From Hydrogenophaga sp. (lineage in GTDB: Bacteria; Pseudomonadota; Gammaproteobacteria; Burkholderiales; Burkholderiaceae_C): a stretch of DNA of 64,000 nucleotides. The DNA lies in the NCBI RefSeq assembly GCF_014773545.1, contig NZ_SDDV01000003.1, forward strand, positions 165,048 to 229,047, read 5' to 3'. Position numbers and translations under genes: made by a program. Below are positions 26,073 to 38,035 of this stretch, piece after piece (the stretch's first letter is position 1; each line of letters opens with the position of its first letter). The notes beneath the pieces are model-generated. The model was given only the letters and a program-made list of their open reading frames with translations. It had not been told where the DNA came from and did no database searches.

Positions 26073-26104
26073 ACAAGGGCGGCACCTTGCGGCGCCGCCC
26101 TTGT
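26073..26104 (-). promoter_or_regulatory. Intercistronic hairpin between pstS and pstC
   Basis: ACAAGGGCGGC (26073-26083) pairs perfectly with GCCGCCCTTGT (26094-26104), an 11-pair stem directly after the pstS stop. There is no long T-run on the reverse strand. Such structures can protect the 3' end of the pstS message or partly terminate, giving more PstS than PstCAB. Confidence 0.6.
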
Positions 26105-26115
26105 CAGGCAGCACA

Positions 26116-27156
26116 TTACCTGGCGACGACCGGCGTGCGGGCACGCACATTGGCCAGCACGCGAGCACGCTCGGCCGCGCTAAGCGGGATCAGACCGGCG
26201 CGGTCAAGCGCACTGCCTGGGCCGGACATTTGCGGCGACAGGTAGAACTCGACAAACTCCATCAGACCGGGGATGACGCCGATGTGCGCGTCCTTGATGT
26301 AGAAGTGCAGGGGGCGCGAAATCGGGTAGGTACCGTTTTCGATGGTCTCTACGCTTGGCGCCACGCCGCTGATCGATGCGACCTGCAAGCGGTCGCGGTT
26401 CATCTCGTAGAAGCTCAGGCCGAAGACGCCCACGGCATCGCGCTGCGCGGCCAGCCGTGCCAGCGTCTCGGTGTAGTCACCGGCGATCTCGATCACGCGG
26501 CCGTCGGTGCGAAGGGCTTTGCAAAAGGCGTCGGCCTGGGCGGCGTTGGCGGCGCGCATGGTCCTGACTTCTGGCAGGCTGTTGCAACCTGGAAACACGG
26601 CCCGCTCTTCGTAGACATCGCGCGTTCCGTGGGCGCTGCCCGGAATCACCAGCGTGATTTCCTGGTTCGGCAGCGTGCGGTCGATCTGCGACCACCGGGT
26701 GTGAGGATTGGGCACCATGCGACCACCCACCGGAATTTCTTTGGCTTGGGCCAAGAAGATGTGCACCGGGTCGAGCGCAAAGCGGCCACCGCCCAGACGC
26801 GACGCGAACACGATGCCGTCAAAACCGATCCTGGCCTTGATGATCCGGTCGACGCCGTTGGCTTTGCAAGCGGCGAGCTCGGCCGGGCGGATGGGACGCG
26901 AAGCGTTCACGATGTCCATGAACTGCGGGCCCACACCCTGACAGAACATGCGCAGGCCGCCGCCGGTACCGCCGGAACCCACCACGGGCGCCCTGAATTG
27001 ACGAAACGTTTTGCCGAATTCTTCAGCCACGATGGCCGAGAACGGCAGCACGGTCGACGAGCCAGCAATCTGGATCACGTCTCGCGCCAGAGCCGGCGCG
27101 CTGAATGCGGCCGCTGCGGTTGCCGCAACGACCAGGGTAGAAAAATGACGCTTCAT
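26116..27156 (-). CDS. pstS: Periplasmic phosphate-binding protein
   Basis: A 346-residue substrate-binding protein with a signal peptide (MKRHFSTLVVAATAAAAFSAPALA, cleavage near residue 24). Mature motifs are IQIAGSSTVLPFS, the phosphate-contact stretch VGSGGTGGGLRMFC, DIVNASRPI, and a later ISRPLHFYIKDAH. It binds phosphate in the periplasm and delivers it to PstCAB. It heads the pst operon and has a good Pho box about 80 bases upstream. Confidence 0.95.
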   Translation of the reverse strand: MKRHFSTLVVAATAAAAFSAPALARDVIQIAGSSTVLPFSAIVAEEFGKTFRQFRAPVVGSGGTGGGLRMFCQGVGPQFMDIVNASRPIRPAELAACKANGVDRIIKARIGFDGIVFASRLGGGRFALDPVHIFLAQAKEIPVGGRMVPNPHTRWSQIDRTLPNQEITLVIPGSAHGTRDVYEERAVFPGCNSLPEVRTMRAANAAQADAFCKALRTDGRVIEIAGDYTETLARLAAQRDAVGVFGLSFYEMNRDRLQVASISGVAPSVETIENGTYPISRPLHFYIKDAHIGVIPGLMEFVEFYLSPQMSGPGSALDRAGLIPLSAAERARVLANVRARTPVVAR

Positions 27157-27236
27157 ATGTTACCTCGCAGGTGGTGATGGAATAAACGGCCCGACAGTCG
27201 CGGGTTGCCGACCGATTTCGATTCTTGACGAAGATT

Positions 27237-27254
27237 GTGACATCAATATGTCAG
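27237..27254 (-). promoter_or_regulatory. Pho box upstream of pstS
   Basis: The reverse strand reads CTGACAT-ATTG-ATGTCAC, two seven-base units close to the consensus CTGTCAT spaced by four bases, the classic PhoB site. It lies about 80 bases before pstS, so PhoB activation under phosphate limitation is expected. Confidence 0.75.
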
Positions 27255-27599
27255 TCATCTGATTCGACTTGCGCCTCCAGCGGCGCAGACCGTTCACCCG
27301 AGATTGTCCATTGGGCTTGGGTGGGCTGGTGGATGCAGGGGCGAGGCAGTTTTGTCCCGACGTCGCGAAGCCCATGGCCTGTGCCATGGGCGCCGAAGAG
27401 GGGCAACAATGACCGCCCATGCGCCGCCAGCACCCCAACAGCACCGCAGCTGCGTCTCATGGACAATCTCGGTTTAAAAACGACGGCACGCACCGCTTTG
27501 CCCGGCTGTGACCCGGCCCTTGCTGAGCGCCCGCGTTTTCTGAGCGATCGAGCGCAGGCACACTAAAATCTGCAAGCAGCCAAACCGCCCCAGGCGGCA

Positions 27600-27619
27600 C
27601 TAGTGTAGTGTTGCGTGCG
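27600..27619. mobile_element. Solitary terminal-repeat remnant similar to MITE ends
   Basis: CTAGTGTAGTGTTGCGTGC matches the ends of the element at 10138-10302 (CTAGTGCAGTGTTG then YGYGC) in all but one or two positions. No matching opposite end is seen nearby. It lies 21 bases before the ETF-QO start. It could be a remnant or a chance match. Confidence 0.4.
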
Positions 27620-27640
27620 CCCCACAAGAGACAACAGCCC

Positions 27641-29323
27641 ATGAACCCAGCCGACCTCCTTAGCACTTATGGCCCGCGCGAGACGATGGCGTACGACATC
27701 GTGGTGGTAGGGGGCGGCCCGGCCGGCCTGTCGAGCGCGATTCGACTCAAGCAACTGGCGGCTGAAAAAGGCCATGAAGTCAGCGTCTGCGTGCTGGAGA
27801 AAGGCTCCGAGCCCGGTGCCCACATCCTCTCGGGCGCCGTGATGGACCCCAGGGCCATCACCGAACTGTTTCCGAACTGGAAAGAACTCGGCGCGCCGCT
27901 GAACCAGCCGGTGACCGGCGACGACCTGCTGGTGCTGTCGGAGACTGGCGCCACCCGCACCCCGGACTGGCTGATGCCGCGCAACTTCGACAACCACGGC
28001 TGTTACGTCATCAGCCTGGGCGCGCTCACCAAGTGGCTGGGTGAACAGGCCGAGGCGCTGGGCGTGGAGATATTCCCCGGTTTCAGCGCCGCCGAGGTGC
28101 TCTACAACGACGACGGCTCGGTCAAGGGTGTGGCCACCGGCAACCAGGGCGTGGGCAAGGACGGCGAGCCGATGCAGAGCTTTCAGATCGGCATGGAACT
28201 GCACGCGAAATATACCGTGTTCGCCGAGGGCGCGCGCGGCCATCTGGGCAAGCAACTCATCGCGAAGTTCAAGCTGGACGAAGGCAAGGACGCGCAGACC
28301 TTTGCCATCGGCATCAAGGAGCTGTGGGAAGTGCCGGCCGACAAAGCCAAGCCCGGCCTGGTGGTGCACACCGCTGGCTGGCCGCTGAACGACGACGCGT
28401 TTGGCGGCGGTTTCCTCTACCACCTGGAGGGCAACAAGGTCACGCTGGGTTATGTGATCGGGCTGGACTACCAGAACCCCTGGATGAGCCCGTTCGAAGA
28501 GATGCAGCGCTGGAAGACGCACCCCGCCATCCGCGCCCACATCGAAGGCGGCCAGCGCCTGGGTTATGGTGCGCGGGCGCTGAACAACGGCACACCGCAG
28601 GCCCTGCCCAAGCTGGTGTTCCCGGGTGGCGCGCTGGTGGGCTGCAACGCCGGTTTCCTGAACGCCGCGCGCATCAAAGGCAGCCATGCGGCCATCAAGA
28701 GCGGCATGCTGTGCGCCGAAGCCGCGTTCCAAGCCGTGGCCGCAGGGCGCAGCAGCGACGAGCTCAGCGCCTTCCCCGAAGGCTTCCAGAAGAGCTGGCT
28801 GTTTGATGAACTCTGGACCTACCGCAACTTCAAGAACTGGTTCAAGAAGAGCCCGCTGCTGGGCAAGCTCATGACCGGGGTAGAACACTGGTTCCTGCCC
28901 AAGGTGGGTGTGAGCAGCCCGCCCTGGACCTTGCACAACACCACCCGTGACCACACCCAGCTCAAACCGGCGGCCGACATGCCGCAGATCAGCTACCCCA
29001 AGCCCGACGGCGTGATCACGTTCGACCGGCTCTCCAGCGTGTTCGTCAGCAACACCAACCACGAAGAGCAGCAAGCGGCGCACCTGACGCTGAAAGACGC
29101 CAGCGTGCCGGTCAGCATCAACCTGGCGAAGTACGCCGGGCCCGAGAGCCGCTACTGCCCGGCCGGCGTGTACGAGTTCGTGCACAAAGATGGCGCGGAC
29201 CATTTGGTGATCAACGCGCAGAACTGCGTGCACTGCAAGACCTGCGACATCAAGGACCCGACGCAGAACATCGTCTGGGTCACGCCCGAGGGCGGCGGTG
29301 GGCCAAATTACGCGGGCATGTGA
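27641..29323 (+). CDS. Electron transfer flavoprotein-ubiquinone oxidoreductase
   Basis: A 560-residue membrane-associated flavoprotein moving electrons from ETF, reduced by acyl-CoA and other dehydrogenases, to ubiquinone. The FAD-binding motif VVVGGGPAGLSSA is near residue 20. The C-terminus carries the 4Fe-4S cluster cysteines in SRYCPAGVYEF and NCVHCKTCDIKDP. The start at 27641 (MNPADLLSTYGPRE) agrees with homologues, which have about 15 residues before the FAD motif. The gcv operon follows after 149 bases. Confidence 0.96.
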   Translation: MNPADLLSTYGPRETMAYDIVVVGGGPAGLSSAIRLKQLAAEKGHEVSVCVLEKGSEPGAHILSGAVMDPRAITELFPNWKELGAPLNQPVTGDDLLVLSETGATRTPDWLMPRNFDNHGCYVISLGALTKWLGEQAEALGVEIFPGFSAAEVLYNDDGSVKGVATGNQGVGKDGEPMQSFQIGMELHAKYTVFAEGARGHLGKQLIAKFKLDEGKDAQTFAIGIKELWEVPADKAKPGLVVHTAGWPLNDDAFGGGFLYHLEGNKVTLGYVIGLDYQNPWMSPFEEMQRWKTHPAIRAHIEGGQRLGYGARALNNGTPQALPKLVFPGGALVGCNAGFLNAARIKGSHAAIKSGMLCAEAAFQAVAAGRSSDELSAFPEGFQKSWLFDELWTYRNFKNWFKKSPLLGKLMTGVEHWFLPKVGVSSPPWTLHNTTRDHTQLKPAADMPQISYPKPDGVITFDRLSSVFVSNTNHEEQQAAHLTLKDASVPVSINLAKYAGPESRYCPAGVYEFVHKDGADHLVINAQNCVHCKTCDIKDPTQNIVWVTPEGGGGPNYAGM

Positions 29324-29472
29324 GGGCGCCTTGCGCGTGCGTGGTGCCCGCTGGCCGTCGCATGCATGTGCGCAAAAACTCGTAAATCCTTACACAAGCC
29401 ACACGATGCTCTTGCGTGTCGTCGCCGTGGCCCTGCACCCTGGCAGCTGCCCCATTCACCGAGAGTCCACCC

Positions 29473-30618
29473 GTGTCCACCTCCTGCGCCCCCTGCGATT
29501 CCGCCGCCCAGCTCCAGACCCCGCTGCACGCGCTGCACCTCGAACTCGGTGCGCGCATGGTGCCCTTTGCTGGCTACAGCATGCCGGTGCAGTACCCCGC
29601 TGGCCTGATGGCCGAACACCAGCACAGCCGAGCCGCTGCCGGCCTGTTTGATGTCTCGCACATGGGCCAGCTCACGCTCTGCGGCCCCGATGCCGCTGCC
29701 GCGTTCGAGAGCCTGATGCCGGTGGACGTGATCGGCCTGGGCCTGAACAAGCAGCGCTACGGCCTGCTGCTCACCGACGCCGGCGGCATCATCGACGACC
29801 TGATGTTCGTGAACCGCGGGTCGGACATCTTCGTGATCGTCAACGGCGCCTGCAAGCACGGCGACCTGGCGCACATCGCCCAGCGCATCGGCAAGCGCTG
29901 CAGCGTCACCCCGCAGTTCGACCGCGCCCTGCTCGCCCTGCAAGGCCCGCAAGCCGTGACCGCGCTGGCCCGCCTGCTGCCTGGCGTTGAAAAGCTGGTG
30001 TTCATGACCGGCATGGCCGCCACTTGGAACGGCGCCGATCTGTACCTGACGCGCAGCGGCTACACCGGCGAAGACGGTTTCGAGATCTCCCTGCCCGCCG
30101 CCAGCGCCGAGGCTTTTGCCCGCGCCCTGCTGGCGCAGCCCGAAGTCAAACCCGTGGGCCTGGGTGCGCGCAACTCGCTGCGCCTGGAAGCCGGGCTGTG
30201 CCTGTACGGCAACGACATCGACACCACCACCAGCCCGGTGGAGGCCGCGCTGAACTGGGCCATGCAGAAAGTGCGCCGCAGCGGGGGCGAACGCGCCGGC
30301 GGTTTCCCCGGCGCCGAACGCGTGCTCGGCCAGCTCGACGGCACGGTCGCCCTGACGCGCAAGCGCGTCGGCCTGATCGCGCTGGAGCGTGTGCCGGTGC
30401 GCGAACATGTGGAACTGCAGAGTCTGGACGGTCAGACCATCGGCGAAGTCAGCAGCGGTCTGCTTGGCCCCAGCGTCGACAAACCGGTCGCCATGGGCTA
30501 TGTTTCGCCCGCGTTCGCCGCCGTGGGCACCCGCGTGAACGCCATCGTGCGCGGCAAGGCCGTTCCGATGGAAGTCGCGCCCATGCCTTTTGTGCCGAAC
30601 CGCTATTTCCGCGGCTAA
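29473..30618 (+). CDS. gcvT: Glycine cleavage system T protein (aminomethyltransferase)
   Basis: A 381-residue tetrahydrofolate-dependent aminomethyltransferase that takes the methylene group from aminomethyl-lipoyl H protein, releasing ammonia. Motifs are LHALHLELGARMVPFAGYSMPVQY, FDVSHMGQL, SGYTGEDGFEI and GLGARNSLRLEAGLCLYGNDID. The start is GTG at 29473, chosen because homologues begin about 15 residues before TPLHALH; an upstream in-frame ATG adds unrelated residues. It is first of gcvT-gcvH-gcvP. No glycine riboswitch is recognisable upstream. Confidence 0.95.
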   Translation: MSTSCAPCDSAAQLQTPLHALHLELGARMVPFAGYSMPVQYPAGLMAEHQHSRAAAGLFDVSHMGQLTLCGPDAAAAFESLMPVDVIGLGLNKQRYGLLLTDAGGIIDDLMFVNRGSDIFVIVNGACKHGDLAHIAQRIGKRCSVTPQFDRALLALQGPQAVTALARLLPGVEKLVFMTGMAATWNGADLYLTRSGYTGEDGFEISLPAASAEAFARALLAQPEVKPVGLGARNSLRLEAGLCLYGNDIDTTTSPVEAALNWAMQKVRRSGGERAGGFPGAERVLGQLDGTVALTRKRVGLIALERVPVREHVELQSLDGQTIGEVSSGLLGPSVDKPVAMGYVSPAFAAVGTRVNAIVRGKAVPMEVAPMPFVPNRYFRG

Positions 30619-30650
30619 AGTCAGGCCCATTCGGGCTGAAATCCGCGCAT

Positions 30651-30723
30651 CCTGAGCCTGTCGAAGGATCGAAGCCCTCATCCCCCCCGTCTCGCAGCCC
30701 TTCGACAGGCTCAGGGCGAACGG
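30651..30723. repeat. Palindromic REP pair between gcvT and gcvH
   Basis: CCTGAGCCTGTCGAAGG (30651-30667) is followed about 30 bases later by the inverted copy CCCTTCGACAGGCTCAGG plus GCGAACGG (30698-30723). The pair could fold into a 17-pair stem in the gcv mRNA. Confidence 0.9.
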
Positions 30724-30750
30724 AATCTACCGCTTTCTGAAGGAAACACC

Positions 30751-31122
30751 ATGATCACCAAATACACCGAAGACCACGAATGGATCACCGTTGACGGCGG
30801 CATCGCCACCGTCGGCATCACCCCCCACGCGCAGGACGCGCTGGGCGACGTGGTGTTTGTCGACCTGCCCGAAGTGGGCAAGACTTTTGCCCAGAAAGAC
30901 GTGGCCGGCGTGGTCGAGTCCGTCAAGGCGGCAGCCGATATCTACATGCCGATCAGTGGCGAAGTCGTGGAAGTGAACGAAGCCTTGCGCAAGGACCCTT
31001 CGCTGGCCAACAGCGACCCGCTGGGTGCGGGCTGGTTCTTCAAGGTCAAGCTGTCGGACGTTTCGCAAGTGGATGCCTTGCTGGACGAAACCGCCTACAC
31101 CGCCTTCTCGGCCAACGCCTGA
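30751..31122 (+). CDS. gcvH: Glycine cleavage system H protein
   Basis: A 123-residue lipoyl carrier that shuttles the aminomethyl group between P, T and L proteins. The lipoylated lysine is Lys59 in [23 protein letters not shown]. The N-terminus KYTEDHEWI is typical. It lies between gcvT and gcvP, with REP-repeat clusters on both sides, which makes the intergenic distances longer than usual in this operon. Confidence 0.97.
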   Translation: MITKYTEDHEWITVDGGIATVGITPHAQDALGDVVFVDLPEVGKTFAQKDVAGVVESVKAAADIYMPISGEVVEVNEALRKDPSLANSDPLGAGWFFKVKLSDVSQVDALLDETAYTAFSANA

Positions 31123-31157
31123 GCCGTTTTTTATCCGCCCGGGCCCGACCCCGCTCA

Positions 31158-31258
31158 TCCTGAGCTTGGCCTGTCCTGAGCTTGTCGAAGGGTCGAAGGA
31201 TCGAAGCCCTTGCACGTTTTTTCCGTTCGCCGCCCTTCGACAGGCTCAGGGCGAACGG
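31158..31258. repeat. REP cluster between gcvH and gcvP
   Basis: Two partial forward copies (CCTGAGCTTGGCCTG and CCTGAGCTTGTCGAAGG) are followed by a full inverted copy ending CAGGGCGAACGG. The cluster ends 19 bases before the gcvP start and so supplies most of the gcvP 5' untranslated region. Confidence 0.9.
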
Positions 31259-31276
31259 TCTGTGGAAGTCGCCGCC

Positions 31277-34396
<3,120 letters not shown>

Positions 34397-34441
34397 TCAC
34401 TCGACTGCAAGACCGGGCACAGGCCCGCCACCGATCCCCGC

Positions 34442-36421
34442 ATGACCCAGCCCAGCCTGCGCGTCTTGAGCCTCATCCCGCCGATGACGCAGCTCAACAC
34501 GCCCTACCCTTCCACCGCCTACCTCACCGGCTTCCTGCGCTCGCGCGGTATCAGCGCCGTGCAGGAAGACTTGGCGCTGGCGCTGGTCTTGAAAATCTTC
34601 ACGCCCGCCGGGCTGGCGGCCGTGCGCAGCCGTGCGCTGGCCCAGCCCGAAGCACGGCGCTCGGGCAGCGTGCACGCCTTTCTGGACCAGTTTGGCGCCT
34701 ACCGCAGCAGCATCGGCCCGGCCATCGCCTACCTGCAGGGGCGCGACGCCACGCTGGCGCACCGCATGGCCGCGCGCGGCCTGCTGCCTGAAGGCCCGCG
34801 CTTTGCGGCGCTCGACGCCTACGACAACGTGGACATGGGCGACGGCGGCGGCGACCCGCTGGCCTGGGCCTTTGGCGCGCTGGGCGTGCAGGACAAGGCA
34901 CGGCATCTGTGCACGCTGTACCTGAACGACCTGGCCGACGTGCTGCGCGACGCGGTGGACGCGCGCTTCGAGTTCGTGCGCTACGCCGAGTCGCTCGCCA
35001 GCAGCCAGCCCAGCTTCGACCCGCTCGCGCAAGCGCTGGCCGCGCCACCCACGCTGGTGGACGAGCTGCTGCACGAGCTGACGCTGGCCGCCCTCCACCG
35101 GCACCAGCCGGCGCTGGTGCTGCTTTCGGTGCCCTTTCCCGGCTCGGTCTATGCGGCCTTGCGCATCGCGCAGACCATCAAGGCGCATAACCCGAACATC
35201 CGCATTGCGCTCGGCGGCGGTTTTGTGAATACCGAGCTGCGCGAACTGTCCGACCCGCGCGTGTTTCACTTCGTGGACTATGTGACGCTGGACGCCGGCG
35301 AGCGGCCGGTGCTGTCGCTGATCGAGCACCTGCGCGGCGAGCGTGGGCGCCAACGGCTGCAGCGGACTTTTGTGCGTGAAGACAGCCCTCACCCCAGCCC
35401 TCTCCCAGAGGGAGAGGGAGCCACAGCCAACGCGGGCACCGTGCGCTACATCAACTTCGTCGAGCCCGACATCCCGTTTGAAGACGTGGGCACACCCACC
35501 TGGGACGGCCTGCCGCTGGACCGCTACCTCAGCCTGCTCGACCTGCTCAACCCCATGCACCGCCTGTGGAGCGATGGCCGCTGGAACAAGCTGACGGTGG
35601 CGCACGGCTGCTACTGGAAGAAGTGCAGCTTCTGCGATGTGAGCCTGGACTACATCGGCCGCTTTGAGGCCGCGACCGCGTCCACACTGGCCGATCGCAT
35701 CGAAAAGATCGTCAACGAGACCGGCCAGACCGGCTTCCATTTCGTCGACGAAGCCGCGCCGCCCAAGGCCCTGAAAGCGCTGGCACAAGAGCTGATCCGG
35801 CGCGAGCTGCAGATCAGTTGGTGGGGCAACATCCGGTTTGAGAAAACCTTCACGCCCGAGCTGGCCGAGCTGCTGGCGCAAAGCGGCTGCATCGCCATCA
35901 GCGGCGGGCTGGAAGTGGCGAGCGACCGCCTGCTCCACCTCATGAAAAAAGGCGTGTCGGTCGAGCAGGTGGCGCGCGTGACCAAAGGCTTCAGCGACGC
36001 CGGCATCCTGGTGCACGCCTACCTGATGTACGGCTTTCCCACCCAGACGCTGCAGGACACGGTGGACGCGCTCGAATACGTGCGCCAGTTGTTCGAGGCC
36101 GGCTGCATCCAGAGCGGCTTCTTCCACCGTTTCAGCTGCACCGTGCATTCCCCCGTGGGCATGGACCCGGCGGCCTATGGCATCGAGCTGATCGCGCTGC
36201 CGCCGGTGAGTTTTGCCAAGAACGACATCGGCTTCATCGACCCCACCGGTGTCGATCACGATGCGCTGGGCAGCGGCCTGCGCAAGGCGATCTACAACTA
36301 CATGCACGGCCTGTGCGTGCAAGACGAGGTGCGGCGCTGGTTCGAACACCTGCCGCAACCGGTGCCACGGCCTAGCGTCAAGCGCGGCAAAATCGCCAAG
36401 GCGCTGGCGCAGCGCGGCTGA
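34442..36421 (+). CDS. B12-binding-type radical SAM protein, unknown substrate
   Basis: A 659-residue protein. The N-terminal part resembles a cobalamin-binding region (RVLSLIPPMTQLNTPYPSTAYLTGFLRSRG, later LVLLSVPFPGSVYAALRIA and IRIALGGGFVN). The radical SAM domain starts near residue 380 with HGCYWKKCSFCDVS, whose cysteines have the spacing C-X4-C-X2-C (Cys390, 395, 398) rather than C-X3-C-X2-C. Between them, residues about 316-327 read SPHPSPLPEGEG, a translated copy of another dispersed repeat. The gene begins 45 bases after gcvP. The substrate is not known; homologues are annotated only as radical SAM proteins. Confidence 0.85.
   Translation: MTQPSLRVLSLIPPMTQLNTPYPSTAYLTGFLRSRGISAVQEDLALALVLKIFTPAGLAAVRSRALAQPEARRSGSVHAFLDQFGAYRSSIGPAIAYLQGRDATLAHRMAARGLLPEGPRFAALDAYDNVDMGDGGGDPLAWAFGALGVQDKARHLCTLYLNDLADVLRDAVDARFEFVRYAESLASSQPSFDPLAQALAAPPTLVDELLHELTLAALHRHQPALVLLSVPFPGSVYAALRIAQTIKAHNPNIRIALGGGFVNTELRELSDPRVFHFVDYVTLDAGERPVLSLIEHLRGERGRQRLQRTFVREDSPHPSPLPEGEGATANAGTVRYINFVEPDIPFEDVGTPTWDGLPLDRYLSLLDLLNPMHRLWSDGRWNKLTVAHGCYWKKCSFCDVSLDYIGRFEAATASTLADRIEKIVNETGQTGFHFVDEAAPPKALKALAQELIRRELQISWWGNIRFEKTFTPELAELLAQSGCIAISGGLEVASDRLLHLMKKGVSVEQVARVTKGFSDAGILVHAYLMYGFPTQTLQDTVDALEYVRQLFEAGCIQSGFFHRFSCTVHSPVGMDPAAYGIELIALPPVSFAKNDIGFIDPTGVDHDALGSGLRKAIYNYMHGLCVQDEVRRWFEHLPQPVPRPSVKRGKIAKALAQRG
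35386..35421. repeat. Second repeat family (CTCTCCC/GGGAGAG palindrome) inside radical SAM gene
   Basis: CCCTCACCCCAGCCCTCTCCC followed by AGAGGGAGAGGGA forms a stem through CCCTCTCCC/GGGAGAGGG. This is a widespread bacterial dispersed repeat, here in frame and translated as SPHPSPLPEGEG. Confidence 0.8.
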
Positions 36422-36481
36422 ACCCTGCCATGGAAGCGTCTGCACCGGCGGCTGGCGTCCGGCATCGACCACAATAGCGCC

Positions 36482-37249
36482 ATGTCACAGTCGCCGACCC
36501 GCATCCTGCCCTGGCTGGAGCCGGGCCAGGCTTTTCCGCCCATTGACAACGCCTGGGGACCCGATGACCCGGCGCCAGGCTTGCTGGCCGCTGGCGCTGC
36601 GATCGACCTGCCCACCCTGATCAGCGCCTATTCGCAAGGCATTTTTCCTTGGTTCAGCGATGGCCAGCCGCCGCTGTGGTGGAGCCCGGACCCGCGCCTG
36701 GTGTTGCAGACCCAGCATTTTCGGCTGCACCGTTCGCTGCGCAAGTCGATTGCAGCCCTGCTGCGGCAGGGCCGGCTCGACATTCGCATAGACCACGATT
36801 TCGAGCGCGTGATTCGCGCCTGTGCGCAGACGCCGCGCGCGGGCGTCAGCGGCACCTGGCTGCTGCCAGCCATGATCGAGGCCTATTTGCAGTTGCACCG
36901 CGCCGGCCTGGCGCACAGCGTGGAGACCTGGATCGACGGTGAACTCGCCGGCGGTCTGTATGCGGTCAACCTGGGGCGCATGGTGTTTGGCGAATCGATG
37001 TTCTGCCGTCAAAGCAACGCCTCCAAAATCGCCCTGGCGGCCCTGGTGGCCTTTTGTCGTGCGCACGCGTTGCCCTTGATCGATTGCCAGCAGGAAACGG
37101 CGCATCTGAGCTCGCTGGGAGCGCACTGCATGTCGCGCCAAACGTTTGCCGCACAGGTGCGCCTGGCCGTGCCACAGCGCTCACCCGTGTGGCAGTTTCA
37201 GCCTTTATACTGGCGCCATCTGCTTGTCGAACACGGCCCGCCAGAGTGA
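36482..37249 (+). CDS. aat: Leucyl/phenylalanyl-tRNA--protein transferase
   Basis: A 255-residue N-end rule enzyme that adds Leu or Phe to proteins with N-terminal Arg or Lys, marking them for ClpS/ClpAP. Motifs are [52 protein letters not shown] and [21 protein letters not shown]. The TGA overlaps the GTG start of bpt by four bases (GTGA), so both transferases are coupled. This aat-bpt order is common in betaproteobacteria. Confidence 0.97.
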   Translation: MSQSPTRILPWLEPGQAFPPIDNAWGPDDPAPGLLAAGAAIDLPTLISAYSQGIFPWFSDGQPPLWWSPDPRLVLQTQHFRLHRSLRKSIAALLRQGRLDIRIDHDFERVIRACAQTPRAGVSGTWLLPAMIEAYLQLHRAGLAHSVETWIDGELAGGLYAVNLGRMVFGESMFCRQSNASKIALAALVAFCRAHALPLIDCQQETAHLSSLGAHCMSRQTFAAQVRLAVPQRSPVWQFQPLYWRHLLVEHGPPE

Positions 37250-37983
37250 CGCAGCTCAAAGAACTCCCGCTGCAGGCCTTGCAGTTTTACGCCACCGCAG
37301 CCTACCCGTGCAGCTACCTGCCGGGGCGCCTGGCCCGCTCGCAGGTGGCCACACCCAGCCACCTGATTCACAACGACGCCTACTCCGACCTGGTCAAACA
37401 GGGTTTTCGGCGCAGCGGCCTGTTCACCTATCGCCCCTGTTGCGATGCGTGCCAAGCCTGCGTGCCGCTGCGGGTGGCGGTGGCGCGCTGGCGGCCCAAT
37501 CGCAGCCAGCGCCGCTGCCTGCTGCAGCACGAGACGCTGCAAACGCGCGTGCTGCGGCTGTGCTTCGTCCCCGAGCATTACCAGCTTTATCTGCGCTACC
37601 AGCGCAGCCGGCACGCCGGCGGCGGCATGGATCACGACAGCGTCGACCAGTACACCCAGTTCCTGCTGCAAAGCCGCATCAATTCGCGCCTGGTCGAGTT
37701 CTACCAGCCGGCACGGGACGGCCAGGCCGCCCGACTGAAAATGGTGTCGGTGGTCGATGTGCTCAACGACGGTCTGTCGGCGGTCTACACCTTCTACGAA
37801 CCGCAGGACCGGGCCAGCTACGGCACTTACAACGTTCTGTGGCAGATCGAGCAAGCGCGACTGCTGGGCCTGCCACACGTCTACTTGGGCTACTGGATCG
37901 AACAGAGCCCGAAAATGAACTACAAGGCCAACTTCCGGCCGCACGAACGGCTGCTGAGTGGCCGCTGGGTCGAAGTCGGCTGA
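37246..37983 (+). CDS. bpt: Arginyl-tRNA--protein transferase (bacterial Bpt, leucyltransferase)
   Basis: A 245-residue aminoacyl-tRNA-protein transferase of the ATE1-like bacterial group; Bpt adds leucine to N-terminal Asp or Glu. The N-terminal cysteines YPCSYLPGR and [12 protein letters not shown] are conserved. The C-terminal GNAT-like half has [23 protein letters not shown] and [22 protein letters not shown]. The start is GTG at 37246 overlapping the aat stop. With Aat it makes up the N-degron branch feeding ClpAP. Confidence 0.95.
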   Translation: MTQLKELPLQALQFYATAAYPCSYLPGRLARSQVATPSHLIHNDAYSDLVKQGFRRSGLFTYRPCCDACQACVPLRVAVARWRPNRSQRRCLLQHETLQTRVLRLCFVPEHYQLYLRYQRSRHAGGGMDHDSVDQYTQFLLQSRINSRLVEFYQPARDGQAARLKMVSVVDVLNDGLSAVYTFYEPQDRASYGTYNVLWQIEQARLLGLPHVYLGYWIEQSPKMNYKANFRPHERLLSGRWVEVG

Positions 37984-38035
37984 AGCCGTTTGAATTTCAT
38001 CTTGTAAAATGCGGGCAAACGCCTACCCGCTGCCC

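Larger units (their letters stand above)
27157..27640. other. Intergenic region between pstS and ETF-QO gene
   Basis: It contains the pst Pho box (27237-27254), a perfect palindrome GCCCATGGC-CTGT-GCCATGGGC (27370-27391), and a solitary copy of the MITE-like end at about 27600-27619 just before the ETF-QO start. No convincing gene is seen; short frames here lack codon bias and conservation signs. Confidence 0.6.

Noticed and set aside
27160..27607. Short open frames in the pstS to ETF-QO gap
   Set aside because: Cys/Trp/Arg-rich translations without family motifs or ribosome sites.
29324..29472. Glycine riboswitch upstream of gcvT
   Set aside because: The conserved glycine-aptamer cores were not found. 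Only a weak GGGCGCC/GGTGCCC stem after the ETF-QO stop is visible.
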